Source: Ophiostoma sp. CBS 140.51
Taxonomy: Eukaryota; Ascomycota; Sordariomycetes; Ophiostomatales; Ophiostomataceae
Assembly: GCA_029298735.1 (NCBI GenBank)
Contig: JANSLP010000265.1
Location: forward strand, 1-45,455
Direction of reading: 5' to 3'
Length of the DNA stretch: 45,455 bases
Below are positions 9,908-18,782 of this stretch, one piece after another (position 1 is the stretch's first letter; each line of letters opens with the position of its first letter). The notes under the pieces were generated by a model, which was given only the letters and a program-made list of their open reading frames with translations, ran no database searches and had not been told where the DNA came from. Made by a program: the position numbers and the translations under genes.

Positions 9908-11515
9908 CTAGGCCTCCGTCTTGGCATCGGCATCCTGGGTCATGGCAACGGCCTCGTCAATCTGCTCCTTGCGGATGAGCGAGGCGATACGCGGGTTCTT
10001 TTGCTGGAAGACATAGTTCATCTCCTCGAGAGTGCGGCCTTTGGTCTCAACCATGAAGAAGTAGAAGAAGGTGCCCATCAGGGCGCAGGTAGCGGCCCAG
10101 ATACAGTACGTCTTCCAGCCAATCTTTTCTAGGGCAATGGGTGAGGCGAACAGGTTGACGAGCGAGGCAGCACTGACCCAGAACGTAACAAAGGCAATAC
10201 CCTTGGCGCGCTGCTCGTAGTCGAGACACTCGACGGCGTACAGCTGCTGTAGCGGGGTGTAAGCAAACGAGAAAATGACGGCCACCAAAAAGATGAAGAA
10301 CACGGAAGCGTGGGCCGAGGGCAAACCGCTAGTGACGGTGTACTCGTAGGTGCAGACAATCATGCCGACCCAGGCGAGCGTGAGGCAGGCACAGCAGCTA
10401 ATGAGCAGCTTGCGGCGACCGAGGCGGTCCATGAGACTGCCACCGAGGATGGAGGCCACGCCGGAGACGACGGCAATGCCAATGTTGATATCCAGCACCT
10501 TTTCAGTGGTCGTGATACCAGAGGTACTCAGAACAGCAGGCAAAAAGTACGAGACGGTGCCTTGGCCGGTCCACTGGGCAAACATGGGGATAGCAGTGGC
10601 ACAGAGAATAACGCGGTAAAGGGCAGCACGCGACTTGAAGAGCGGGCGGTAGTCCCACCACGTCTTGTCGGCACCCTCGGTGCTGAGTTCCTCGGTGAAC
10701 TCGCGCATCTGGAGCTGCACATAGATGGAGTTGGGGTTGTCGTTGCCGTGGTACCTTGTGAGCACAGCCAGGCACTCCTCAGAGCGGCCGTGGGCGAACA
10801 GCCAGCGCGGCGATTCGGGGAAGAAGGGGCAGCAGACAAGCAGGATAAAGGGGAGACCAGCCTGCAGGCCCGTGGGGATCAGCCACGAGGCACTCGACGT
10901 ATAGTGAACGCAGCCACGGAGGACAATAGCGGCCAAAAAGTAGCCAACATAGTAGAAGCAGTTAAACAGACCGCCCATGATACCACGGTAGGCAGGGTGG
11001 GCAATCTCGACAATATAAGCCGGGGCAGCACCGGCCACACCGCTGCCAAAGCCCAGGAAGAAACGGCCAGCCAGGTACTGCGGCAGCGCCTTGGCCGTGG
11101 CCTGGATAATCGTGCCCATAATCACAATCGAACAAGCAGTGCAGATACCGAAACGACGGCCCCACATATCGCCCATGGGACCGACGAACGGCAGCGCACT
11201 GACGGAGCCAATGGAGAACATGGCCGTAATCAGACCGGCCTTGGCACCGAGGATGGTGGCACCAAACTGCTCCTGGAAGGCCGGGAAGTCGAGCATTGTA
11301 CCCATCAGCGACGCGTCGTAGCCGAGCGTGCTGGCAGCCAAGAACATGACGGCGCAGATGCCGTACAGCTGCCACATGCGCTTGCTGCGCACATCGACGG
11401 GCTCGAGGCGCTGGGCAACCTCAATGGCAGCAACACCACGGATCGAGTGCAGGAGCTCGGCGCGGATGGCCTGGGTGTCTTCCACCTCGGCGGTGGCGCT
11501 CTTGTTGTCGGTCAT
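9908..11515 (-). CDS. MFS sugar permease (sugar porter family, lactose/hexose-permease-like)
   Basis: This is a 535-residue, intronless 12-TM sugar porter for the plasma membrane. The N-terminal ~50 residues are cytosolic and TM1 begins near IYGICAVMFLAAS or the adjacent Tyr-Gly. Signatures include GRRFG after TM2, the sugar-porter motif PESPRWLFAHGR after TM6, DRLGRRKLL in the second half, and VETKGRTLEEMNYVF after TM12. The ATG at 11515 is followed by a polar N-terminus normal for the family. It most resembles fungal permeases grouped with lactose, cellobiose and hexose transporters. Substrate cannot be assigned from sequence, but next to an intracellular beta-mannosidase a beta-linked disaccharide or oligosaccharide is plausible. 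It is divergent from the serine hydrolase at 12608. Its long upstream region carries AATGTCGAG repeats and CGG words. Confidence 0.93.
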   Translation of the reverse strand: MTDNKSATAEVEDTQAIRAELLHSIRGVAAIEVAQRLEPVDVRSKRMWQLYGICAVMFLAASTLGYDASLMGTMLDFPAFQEQFGATILGAKAGLITAMFSIGSVSALPFVGPMGDMWGRRFGICTACSIVIMGTIIQATAKALPQYLAGRFFLGFGSGVAGAAPAYIVEIAHPAYRGIMGGLFNCFYYVGYFLAAIVLRGCVHYTSSASWLIPTGLQAGLPFILLVCCPFFPESPRWLFAHGRSEECLAVLTRYHGNDNPNSIYVQLQMREFTEELSTEGADKTWWDYRPLFKSRAALYRVILCATAIPMFAQWTGQGTVSYFLPAVLSTSGITTTEKVLDINIGIAVVSGVASILGGSLMDRLGRRKLLISCCACLTLAWVGMIVCTYEYTVTSGLPSAHASVFFIFLVAVIFSFAYTPLQQLYAVECLDYEQRAKGIAFVTFWVSAASLVNLFASPIALEKIGWKTYCIWAATCALMGTFFYFFMVETKGRTLEEMNYVFQQKNPRIASLIRKEQIDEAVAMTQDADAKTEA

Positions 11516-12607
11516 TGTAGAGGTGAGAGGAGGTCGATAGAGAAGAAAGGAGAGGAGATGAAAAGTAAAGAAATAAAAAGAAAAGAAATAAAAGGAAGGA
11601 GTGTCGAGTCAGTGTCGATCGATGCAGCTCACAAACACAATCTCAGACGAGGTCGTGTCAGATGGAGAGTGAATGTCGAGAATGTCGAGAATGTCGAGGA
11701 TGAGGATGTCGATGATGTCGAGGATATGGAAAGGTCAAGGATGTTGAGGATGACGACCAGCCCGCAGGTGATATGTACCTGAATCCTGATGCGTGATGCC
11801 CTTGCATCCTTCCCAAGGATTTCTCGTGGCAAAGGCTAAAGCACCGTCTGGGGCCGTCTTGGCCTCTTGACTGTTGTCCTTCTGGCCCTCCTTGTCCTCG
11901 TTTTCTCAGACAAACGCGGGGCCCCACGCGTCAACAGTTCCCCCCAAACCAACAAAGACAGTTAGAATGCGGAGTCCAGAATGTCCAATAATCAATCATC
12001 AGGCCATGGTCACATCGAGACCAACCTGTGAGATGCAACGAGATGCAGCGAGGCTGCCCTTTGTTTCCCCCCCTTTGTTTGCCCTTGTTTGCCCTTGGGC
12101 TCGCCAATTAGACGCCTTGGGCTTGGTGAGAAAGTTTCTGTTGGCGATGTGACCAGCAAGAGACGAGGCTTGTTGGGTTTTCGCCGTGCCAAACTCCGTG
12201 TGAAACTCCGTCCTAATGCGCGTGAAATTCCGTCTTAGACCGGCGCTAACACGGAGGCTCTCCAGAAGGCGAGCGAAAACGATCTAGAATGGTGTTATGA
12301 GAAAGGAGAGGGGAAAAGAGTGCGGAGAAACGTGGAGTAACGTCGACCTCGGCCCACATCGAACAACATGGAGGTTGAACAAGTTCGACAGCTTCAGATG
12401 TTCGTGTGCCTATCCATATCGAACACATCCGTGTCAGATTGGCTATCGATTGCGAGAAAATATCAGGGACTATCAGAGCATCGTTGCCAAGGCTATTTGC
12501 ATTGCTTCAGCCCTCACCTTCACTCATTCACCTCTTCACCCTACACTCTGTGGTTTCCAGACCTTGCACACGTTTCTCGATTCGACTATACAAGCCCGCA
12601 CGCAACC
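11516..12607. promoter_or_regulatory. divergent promoter, sugar permease / serine hydrolase
   Basis: This is a ~1.1 kb shared upstream region with no gene. On the permease side the minus strand is pyrimidine-rich (11520-11600), as in fungal leaders, and then carries AATGTCGAG repeats. Further in, 12192-12254 contains AACTCCGTG (12192-12200), the complement of TTTCACACGG (12196-12205) and CTAACACGG (12246-12254). These are exact copies of words in the mannosidase/esterase promoter. This supports co-regulation by inference only. Confidence 0.55.
11672..11698. repeat. AATGTCGAG tandem repeat (3 exact units)
   Basis: Three perfect 9-bp units run from 11672 to 11698, followed by degenerate GATGTCGAG-like units to about 11730. 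The array sits 157-215 bp upstream of the permease ATG, in its probable leader or proximal promoter. Confidence 0.85.
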
Positions 12608-13995
12608 ATGACTTCTCTCGATGCATATCTCGCCAAGGCGACATTACCCGGCCCGGAACGTACGCTACCGGGCAGTGTATTGATGGCCTACAGAAATGGT
12701 ATGCTCTGTACCGCAAGCTTTCACTTTGTGTAGAGTGTTGATACTGATGTCGTCTACAGGCGAGGCACACTACAAGACGTTTGGCACAGAGTCGGTCGAC
12801 CCGGCCTCACCCCGCTTCGACAGGCCGCTGTCTATTGACAGTTGCATGTGGGTGGCGTCATGCACGAAGTTAATGACAGCCATTGCAGCGCTTCAGTGTG
12901 TTGAGAAGGGTCTGTTGACGCTCGACGACGATATCTCAACGGTCCTGCCCGAATGGAAGAAAGAGGACCGCACTATCCTCCGCGGCTTTGACGAGGCCAC
13001 CGGCGCTCCGAAGCTGGAGGCGGCCCAGGGCAAAGTCTCGCTGCGGACGCTGCTGACGCACTCCAGCGGTCTCGGCTATGCCTTTATGAACGAGTCGATG
13101 CACAAGTACATCAAGTACAAAGTGGCCAACGGGTGGAAGATTGAATCGGAGTTGCTGGTGAGTCAAGATGTGTTTCCTTGTAATGGAATCACCTGAGCTA
13201 ACTTGGTAGTGCCCCGACGAACCCATTCCGCTCCTCTTTGAGCCTGGCACCTCGTGGGCTTACGGCATCGGCACTGACTGGGCCGGCAAGATGGTCGAGC
13301 GCGCCAGTGGCTTGACCCTGGGCGAGTTCATGGACAAAAACATCTGGAAGCCTCTGGGAATTACTGGCGCTACCTTCCGCATTCTAGAGCGCCCGGACAT
13401 CCGCGATCGCCAGGCCGAAATGACCATCCGCACAACTGACGCCGACGGCAAAGCCGCCGTTGGGCCCCACCCGAAACCCTATTTCCCGGAAAAGACGTCT
13501 GCCGATCACGGCGGCGGTGGTGTCTTTACCAACCCCCGCGATTTCTTCAAAGTGCTTGTCGCATGCGTCGACAGCAGCCCTATCCTGTTGACTCCGGCCA
13601 GCTACGAGCTGCTGTGCGAGCCCTCGCTGTCCGAGGCTTCAGCCGCTGCTTTCCAGGCCTTCCGCACAGCCAGCGCCGAGGCCGCCAGCGCCGCTGCCGA
13701 GAAACGTGGCACGCCCATGGCCATCCCTGCTGCAAAACGCCTGAACGTGGCGCTAGGCGGCGGACTCAACCTCGACGATGTGCCCGGTGGCCGCAGTGCG
13801 GGCACCATTGCTTGGGGCGGTCTGCCGAACTTGAGCTGGACCGTTGACCGCAAGGCCGGTGTGGCCATGCTCTATGCGAGCCAGATGCTGCCGCCGGGTG
13901 AGCCGCTGTCGGCCTGGGTCGTGCGGAAGCTCGAGGCAGAGATCTACAGCGGTGCCTTTTTCGAGGGGGCAGTTCGATTAACTGCGAATGAGTAG
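12608..13995 (+). CDS. class C beta-lactamase-fold serine hydrolase / LovD-like transesterase
   Basis: This is a 424-residue protein of the beta-lactamase/family VIII esterase group (PF00144). Exons are 12608-12698, 12760-13157 and 13210-13995. Introns are 61 nt (GTATGC...CAG) and 52 nt (GTGAGT, CTAAC, TAG), and both restore the family reading frame. The catalytic S-x-x-K is Ser64-Cys-Thr-Lys67 in WVASCTKLM. A Tyr general base is likely Tyr181 in GTSWAYGIGTDW, followed by the typical KMVERASG helix. The third motif region reads WGGLPNLSWTVDRKAG. The layout matches LovD-type acyltransferases and EstB-type esterases rather than true antibiotic beta-lactamases. There is no signal peptide, so it is probably cytosolic. 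No polyketide synthase is nearby, so a LovD-like role in secondary metabolism is unsupported here. It is divergent from the sugar permease, whose promoter words it shares. Confidence 0.9.
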
Positions 13996-14141
13996 AAGCG
14001 ATAAACAGTTCATTAATAGACAAGGAGAACATATTGTTGTGGCCATCCACAGCGATATAGAGATACAGCTGCCACGCCAATTTCATCTTCACCCATAATT
14101 GCAAGCCGCATCTTTGAGCCTTCTATCAACTACCTATATTT

Positions 14142-14369
14142 TTATTTGCCTTTCTTATGCTTTGTTCGTCTTCTTGGATGCTGCCTCCACTTGCCGGCAA
14201 ACAGACATATCACAAACACGCCCGACAAGGTACACACCTGCACGATGGCACAAATTGTAAAGGCCAGCCCGGCGCCAATGTCGTCGATAATAGGCATGAT
14301 GAAGCTCGTGCCGCACTCAGCAAATAGGCACCGAACTGTGATAGGGATGGTTATAAAAAGAGTGGTAAA
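14142..14369 (-). pseudogene. C-terminal relic of an MFS transporter
   Basis: A minus-strand frame ends at a TAA at 14142 and reads like the last ~75 residues of a fungal 12-TM MFS transporter. VRCLFAECGTSFIMPIID is followed by IGAGLAFTICAIVQV, a final hydrophobic helix, then a short cytosolic tail beginning AGKWRQHPRRR. This V/IRC...A...P.I..IG.G..FT pattern is usual for TM11-TM12 of MFS drug- and metabolite-type porters. Upstream of about 14370 the homology stops: the frame continues into unrelated Cys/Arg/Thr codons and AT-rich sequence, and no start or remaining helices are visible. I therefore read it as a truncated remnant. It lacks sugar-porter motifs, so it is not simply a duplicate of the permease at 9908-11515. 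Confidence 0.55.
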
Positions 14370-15090
14370 CTTCCGGAGTTGACACGGTCTCGCCGGAGTT
14401 GACATTTCTAGCCGTAGCAGACAAGTTCTCGCTGGAGTACACACATCCCGACTAGAGTTGGATAAATAAAAGTCTCGGGCGAGCATTGCTTGTACGTCAT
14501 TTGTGACCAAGCTTTATTTCTTTCTGGTTCCAAGTTATGACGGAGCAGCTCCTACGAGAGAGAAACGTTGATACTGTTGCTATTGTATGAAACGACCAAC
14601 ATGAAAAAGCAATAGAAGTCTGGCTTTTAAAAATCGAGACTATTCAGACCTTTTCAATATTTATGGCGAAGAGCTGACATCTATGGAGCTGACGAAATTC
14701 AAAAGACAATCGCCTTCAGCAGCAAACATCGCCTTTTCCCCCGCCCAGACCAAAAACTACACCGTCCGCCATATAACCGAAGATACTTGCCAAAGTCTCG
14801 GGAGAGAGTGAAAATCCTAAATCACATTTTAATTTCGACTGTTCTCTAGCATAAAGAATGCCGAGGACGCCCATCCTGACCATTTCTCGAACCTCCAGTT
14901 ATTGACACACATAAAACGTACATACAATCAATCATAAATAGAAGTCGTGACAGAAACAAAGCAGAAATAAAAGACAAAGTAAACAAAAATCAAAGCGCCA
15001 TAGCTCGCGAAAGTTCTTTTTTCCCTTTCAATAAATTTCAACGGGTGTGGCTTTTGACCCTACTTTCGCTGCGCTGCACAAAATCTTTCC
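14370..15090. other. gene-poor stretch after the MFS relic
   Basis: This is about 700 bp of AT-rich DNA between the transporter relic and the stop codon of the HNH gene. At its left edge, 14373-14407 holds CCGGAGTTGACACGG and, 15 bp on, CCGGAGTTGACA. These are related to the CGG words of the two cluster promoters. I see no gene. Confidence 0.55.
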
Positions 15091-16037
15091 TCAATCGATA
15101 TCTTGTGGCGTCTCGAATGCTCCAAGCCGTGTAAACAACTCAAACTCCATGCGCTCCGCAGCCTTGGGTGCTGCAAGAATCTCCCCAACCATGTCAGACC
15201 CTGGTGGGAAGTCAAACTCGAGATGTGGTTCTCCAGCACCGCGAACATTACAAAGAACGGCCTGCTCAAAGTGCCACTTCAACAGCGCATCCGGGGGCCT
15301 GCGGTCGTCGTCGAGCAGTTGATGATCTAGAGTTGTTCCGTCAACCCCAAACAGGTCAGGCTTGAAAAAAACAAGCTTATGACCAGCCTAGTAAAAGTTA
15401 GTTTAAAGGAGCCCGAGAACAATATAAATAGCGTGGCAGGTATACTTACATCGGGCAGAATAGAGAAATTGTATGCATCAAATGCTTGGTGAACATTTGA
15501 TTGCATGAGCAGTCCATTCTGAACCGAGTTAATAGTGTCGCTCTCGCGTGGCCACGGAGGGGGGATGGTGATGAGACTGGAAAAACTGCGATCGTGCCAC
15601 TCGTTTGCGTAGGCGATTGGCACAACATGCGCTGCCTTAAATGGCGTCCATTCGTTGAATCGAGGTCCGAGTATTGAGGCGACCTTCGTTATTACGCAGC
15701 GTTGGTCCCGGGTGCGTACTTGTTGCCGGAAGGACTCGAGTCGGGTAGCTGCCGACGAAGACAAGGCTCGTGTGAAGAAAGGCCGTGTGCTGTGCCTGAC
15801 GGGCTCATCCGATATGATGAGATAGCGTCCTGGGAGAACCTGATCGTCATCACGCGGCACTGCTTCGCCGTCGTGGTTTTGGATGTCAAACGACCTTTTG
15901 TCGCGGTCGATGGCAATAGCGACGATAGTGTGAAACACGGCATTCGTGATGCCTCTTGAGCTGATGAGGCCCCCTAGGTCGGTGCTCGGGTCACGGAGGT
16001 CGGCAAAGAAGACGTCGCGAAGGGAACTCGAGTCCAT
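15091..16037 (-). CDS. HNH-nuclease-domain protein
   Basis: This is a 294-residue protein of a type common and multicopy in Pezizomycotina. Exons are 16037-15450 and 15387-15091. The 62-nt intron (15388-15449) has GTAAGT, CTAAC and TAG. The frame is open 45 nt further upstream without an ATG, so MDSSSLRDVFF at 16037 is the first methionine. Residues ~1-105 form an N-terminal domain frequently paired with this nuclease. Residues ~110-196 carry the HNH_2-type domain (PF13391): Cys114 in RCVITK, His137 in AAHVVPIAY, Asn174 in SVQNGLLM and His183 in NVHQAFD. The C-terminal part (FKPDLFG, then HLEFDFPPGSDM) is typical of these proteins. The HNH residues look intact, so metal-dependent DNA cleavage is possible, but the cellular role of this fungal group is unknown to me. 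No partner gene is adjacent. Confidence 0.88.
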
Positions 16038-17093
16038 TGCTATTTGGTAGGGGACGACTGTATGGGAAGCGAGCGGAAACAAATAGAAAAGGGGAATAAA
16101 AAAAAAGCCTCCATACGAGAAGAAGCACGGCCACGGGTTGGAAGTCTAGCGGCAGTGTCAGGAAATGTGTACAAGGATGGGAGACTGAAAAGCAGTTGAC
16201 GTAGAATGTTGATCGAACGGAGGCTTGAATATACTTGGTGGAAAGAAGAGGTTTTGGGCACGGCTATTATTGGACCATCGTTAAGCGTGTAAGTAGGCCT
16301 CTCTAGGCTGGAGGGCCATTGTCGTGTAATAAAAGTGGCTTAATAAAGTTTTGTAGTTGTGGGCCTTGCCTAAGAGCCACTTTTAGCGTAGTTTTTGTTT
16401 CTTTTACAATACCGACAGCGTGGGTTCACACACAACTCTTTTGTCCTTTTATCTACGCAGGTGTCGATTGGCTGGGATCAATCAAGTAACAAAGTTACCT
16501 ATAAGTGCGTCTGACCGTTTTCTAATAACACTTTCATGTGAATAGAAACGGGGCGATTCATTCACAGTAAAGGGAAATTTTCCAAAGGGGAAGGCTACAC
16601 CGTGCACCGTATCGAGGTACCTAGAACTTGGCGTCCAGGTACCTCTGGCGGCCTCTGGCAGCGTCCAGCACCGACACGTGATCTCCCACAGCGAGCGATT
16701 CAGGAACTACGCGGTTAACTAGGGGACGGAATCCCGTGCTTTACTGTATCTGTGGCCGTACGTGGAGGATAAAAAGACAAAGTGTGCTCATATGGGAGTG
16801 TGCATGAACAAACGATGTCGATGTGTGTCTATTTGAGCCGACACCGCTGGACGTAATGGCCCTTTGTCGCCGGTGTGGCGCTTCAGCTCTAGGTGGTCTT
16901 GGTGGTGTCCTCGTGCTCTCTCCAGGCACACTCCAAACCAACAGGCGGTTGACCGCTAACGTCTAGGCGCTAGCATCTCGGCTCACCTGTGAGTCTTTCT
17001 CTCATCTCATACTCATACGACATAAATGACACACCTCGACATATCAATACACTCTTGTCGACAGCGTCGATAAGACGACCACACAACAAAACC
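16038..17093. other. divergent intergenic region, HNH gene / oxidoreductase
   Basis: About 1.05 kb without a gene. It holds a doubled AGGTACCT with GGCGTCC/GCGTCC spacers at 16615-16665 and a CT-rich leader before the ATG at 17094. I see no other structure. Confidence 0.55.
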
Positions 17094-18057
17094 ATGGCCA
17101 TTGACGCTGCTACAATTGCCGTTGATGCCGCCGACAAGGCTGCCACCACGGACAGCGCCAACAAAGGCTCGGCCGTCCTCGGCAAGATGCATTTTCTGGC
17201 GCGCGACCCAAAATATGCCCACGAGAAGCCGTACACGCTGCGGTACACGCCGGCGCCGGAGAGCGGGATCCCACAGACCAACATTGCACGGGTGGAGCAT
17301 GCCATCGTCTTTCACGACTGGAGGGGACGCAACGATCTCCAGTATGAAGAGTGTGGTTTTGGCCTTGCCAAGCTGGACGAGGCCCTCCCGTACGACGACT
17401 TTGCCGACAGCAGCCAGATTGAAGGTGTGCACGCCCCTCGCGTCCTACAAGCCGTCCGCTCGGCGTTGGGCGCCGCCTCCGCGGAACTCGTCGACTACGT
17501 CGTGCGCCGACGGCACGCAGCCTGGCCTGTATCGACGGGCGAGCCGTATGCGTTCCAGCAGCCGGCGTCGCGGGCGCACATTGACCACACCTATGCGGGA
17601 GCTGTCGCTGTCATCAAGGAGGCACATGGCGATGCCGCGGAGGAGGTTCTCTCAAGACGATGGCAACTGGTGAAGTAAGTACTCTCTCGCACAGCATGTT
17701 GATTGTTCGTTGCTGACCGATAGTGCCTGGCATCCTTTGAAAGGGCCCCTGGTTGACTGGCCGCTGGCCGTCTGCGATGCCCGCACAGTCGACTTTGCCC
17801 GGGACACAATGGCGGGCGATGTTGTCGACCGGCACCAAGTGTTTGAGAACACACAAGTGCACTTTGGCGACAAACAAAAGTGGTACTACCTGCAGCACCA
17901 GATGCCGGACGAGGTTGTCTTTTTCAAGAATGCGGACAGCCAAGAGCCGGAGAGCGCGACACCGGGCATACCGCATGCAGCGTTTGACAATCCATTGACG
18001 ACGGACGAGGATTTCCGACGGGAGAGCATAGAGATGCGCATTCTTGTCGTGTGGTAG
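17094..18057 (+). CDS. CmcJ/AsaB/NvfI-like oxidoreductase
   Basis: This is a 304-residue protein of the fungal family related to the 7-alpha-cephem methoxylase P8 chain CmcJ, AsaB and NvfI, often annotated as hydroxylase/desaturase or GA4-desaturase-like. Exons are 17094-17674 and 17724-18057. The 49-nt intron has GTAAGT, CTGAC and TAG and restores QLVNAWHPLKGP. Family landmarks are HDWRG, a probable metal-binding His162-x-Asp164 in RAHIDHTYAG, the R-W-Q-L-V-N-x-W-x-P segment followed by DWPLAVCDART, then KWYYLQHQMPDEVVFFKNAD, and His278 in GIPHAAFDNP. These His/Asp positions suit a 2-oxoglutarate/Fe(II)-type site. ATG 17094 has a good context (ACCATGG). Members occur both inside and outside biosynthetic clusters, and no PKS, NRPS or terpene gene is visible here, so the substrate is unknown. 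Confidence 0.88.
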
Positions 18058-18446
18058 ACTTGACGTGGAGGCAGTGCGTATGTACGATATGACGACGTAT
18101 GATGAATGATGTTACGACCGAGTAGAGGATTTACAATCAATATTGCACATGTTCTAACATGCAAGACAAAACGATAAAGAGACTTCCGCCAGGTCACAGC
18201 CGCAAGCATGTCGTAGATGTCAATCATTGCAACCTAAGAAATGTCATTTGGTATTTTTCGCTACCGCTACCGCTTCCCATCTCATTCCCATCATTAAGGT
18301 TTAGCTTTTTGGTCGTCAACTTTTCGTCTAATTAATATACATCCCGTCGCCCATCGTCGTCATAATCATTATCTCGAATCCGGTCTCCGGCCGATCCGTC
18401 CGTCCGTGCCCCCCATTATTCCTCGTTGCCTTCACCGCTGGCTTCG
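18058..18446. other. convergent intergenic region
   Basis: This is 389 bp between the stop codons of the CmcJ-like gene and the duplicated small protein. It is AT-rich with likely 3' UTR sequence from both sides. I see no gene. Confidence 0.55.
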
Positions 18447-18782
18447 TCATTGCCGCACAACGCGCACCGTCTTGCGCGTACTTGGCTTGACATTGGCCGC
18501 CGTGCCGTCCACCACGACGGTATCGCCCTTGGCCACGCCGTATTCGTTGCCAGATGCCGACGAAGGGGTGTCCGCGCCGGGCCAGCTGGCCTTCCACGGC
18601 TGGGCTTTTGAGGAGCCGCTGTCAGAGGTAACACGCGCAGTCGGCTTGACGTTGGCAGCGGTGCCGTCGACGACGGCGACGTCGCCCTTGGAGACGCCGT
18701 ACTCGATGGAGGACGAAGAGGTCTTGTTGTTCTCGTCGACCGGCCAAGCGGCCTTCCACGGCTGGGTCTTGCTGTCGGCCAT
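18447..18782 (-). CDS. small protein of two tandem ~45-residue repeats, unknown family
   Basis: This is an intronless 111-residue protein that I do not recognise. It consists almost entirely of two copies of one unit. Copy 1 (residues 5-50) runs from KTQPWKAAWP through EYGVSKGD to VVDGTAANVKPTAR. Copy 2 (residues 59-103) runs from KAQPWKASWP through EYGVAKGD to VVDGTAANVKPSTR. A basic tail (KTVRVVRQ) follows. A Ser-rich linker joins the copies, and within each copy the middle is Ser/Asn-rich and variable while the ends are nearly identical. There is no signal peptide, TM segment or Cys. The DNA of the copies is also similar but differs at third positions, which suggests selection on the protein rather than a very recent duplication. 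The ATG at 18782 follows a leader containing CT-rich tracts. It is convergent with the CmcJ-like gene. Confidence 0.75.
   Translation of the reverse strand: MADSKTQPWKAAWPVDENNKTSSSSIEYGVSKGDVAVVDGTAANVKPTARVTSDSGSSKAQPWKASWPGADTPSSASGNEYGVAKGDTVVVDGTAANVKPSTRKTVRVVRQ

Noticed and set aside
10310..11782. 490-codon plus-strand frame opposite the sugar permease
   Set aside because: Antisense to a complete 12-TM sugar porter. Its tail is simple-sequence (KKGEEMKSKEIKRKEIKG) from the leader.
12608..13995. True antibiotic beta-lactamase
   Set aside because: It has the S-x-x-K fold motif, but there is no signal peptide and the motif layout is closer to fungal LovD/EstB-like hydrolases.
14146..14382. 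78-codon plus-strand frame opposite the MFS relic
   Set aside because: The minus strand gives the coherent MFS-like sequence. The plus-strand reading is its complement.
16615..16670. Doubled AGGTACCT near the CmcJ-like gene as a regulatory site pair
   Set aside because: Only two short palindromic words without a third copy or known factor. Too weak to call.
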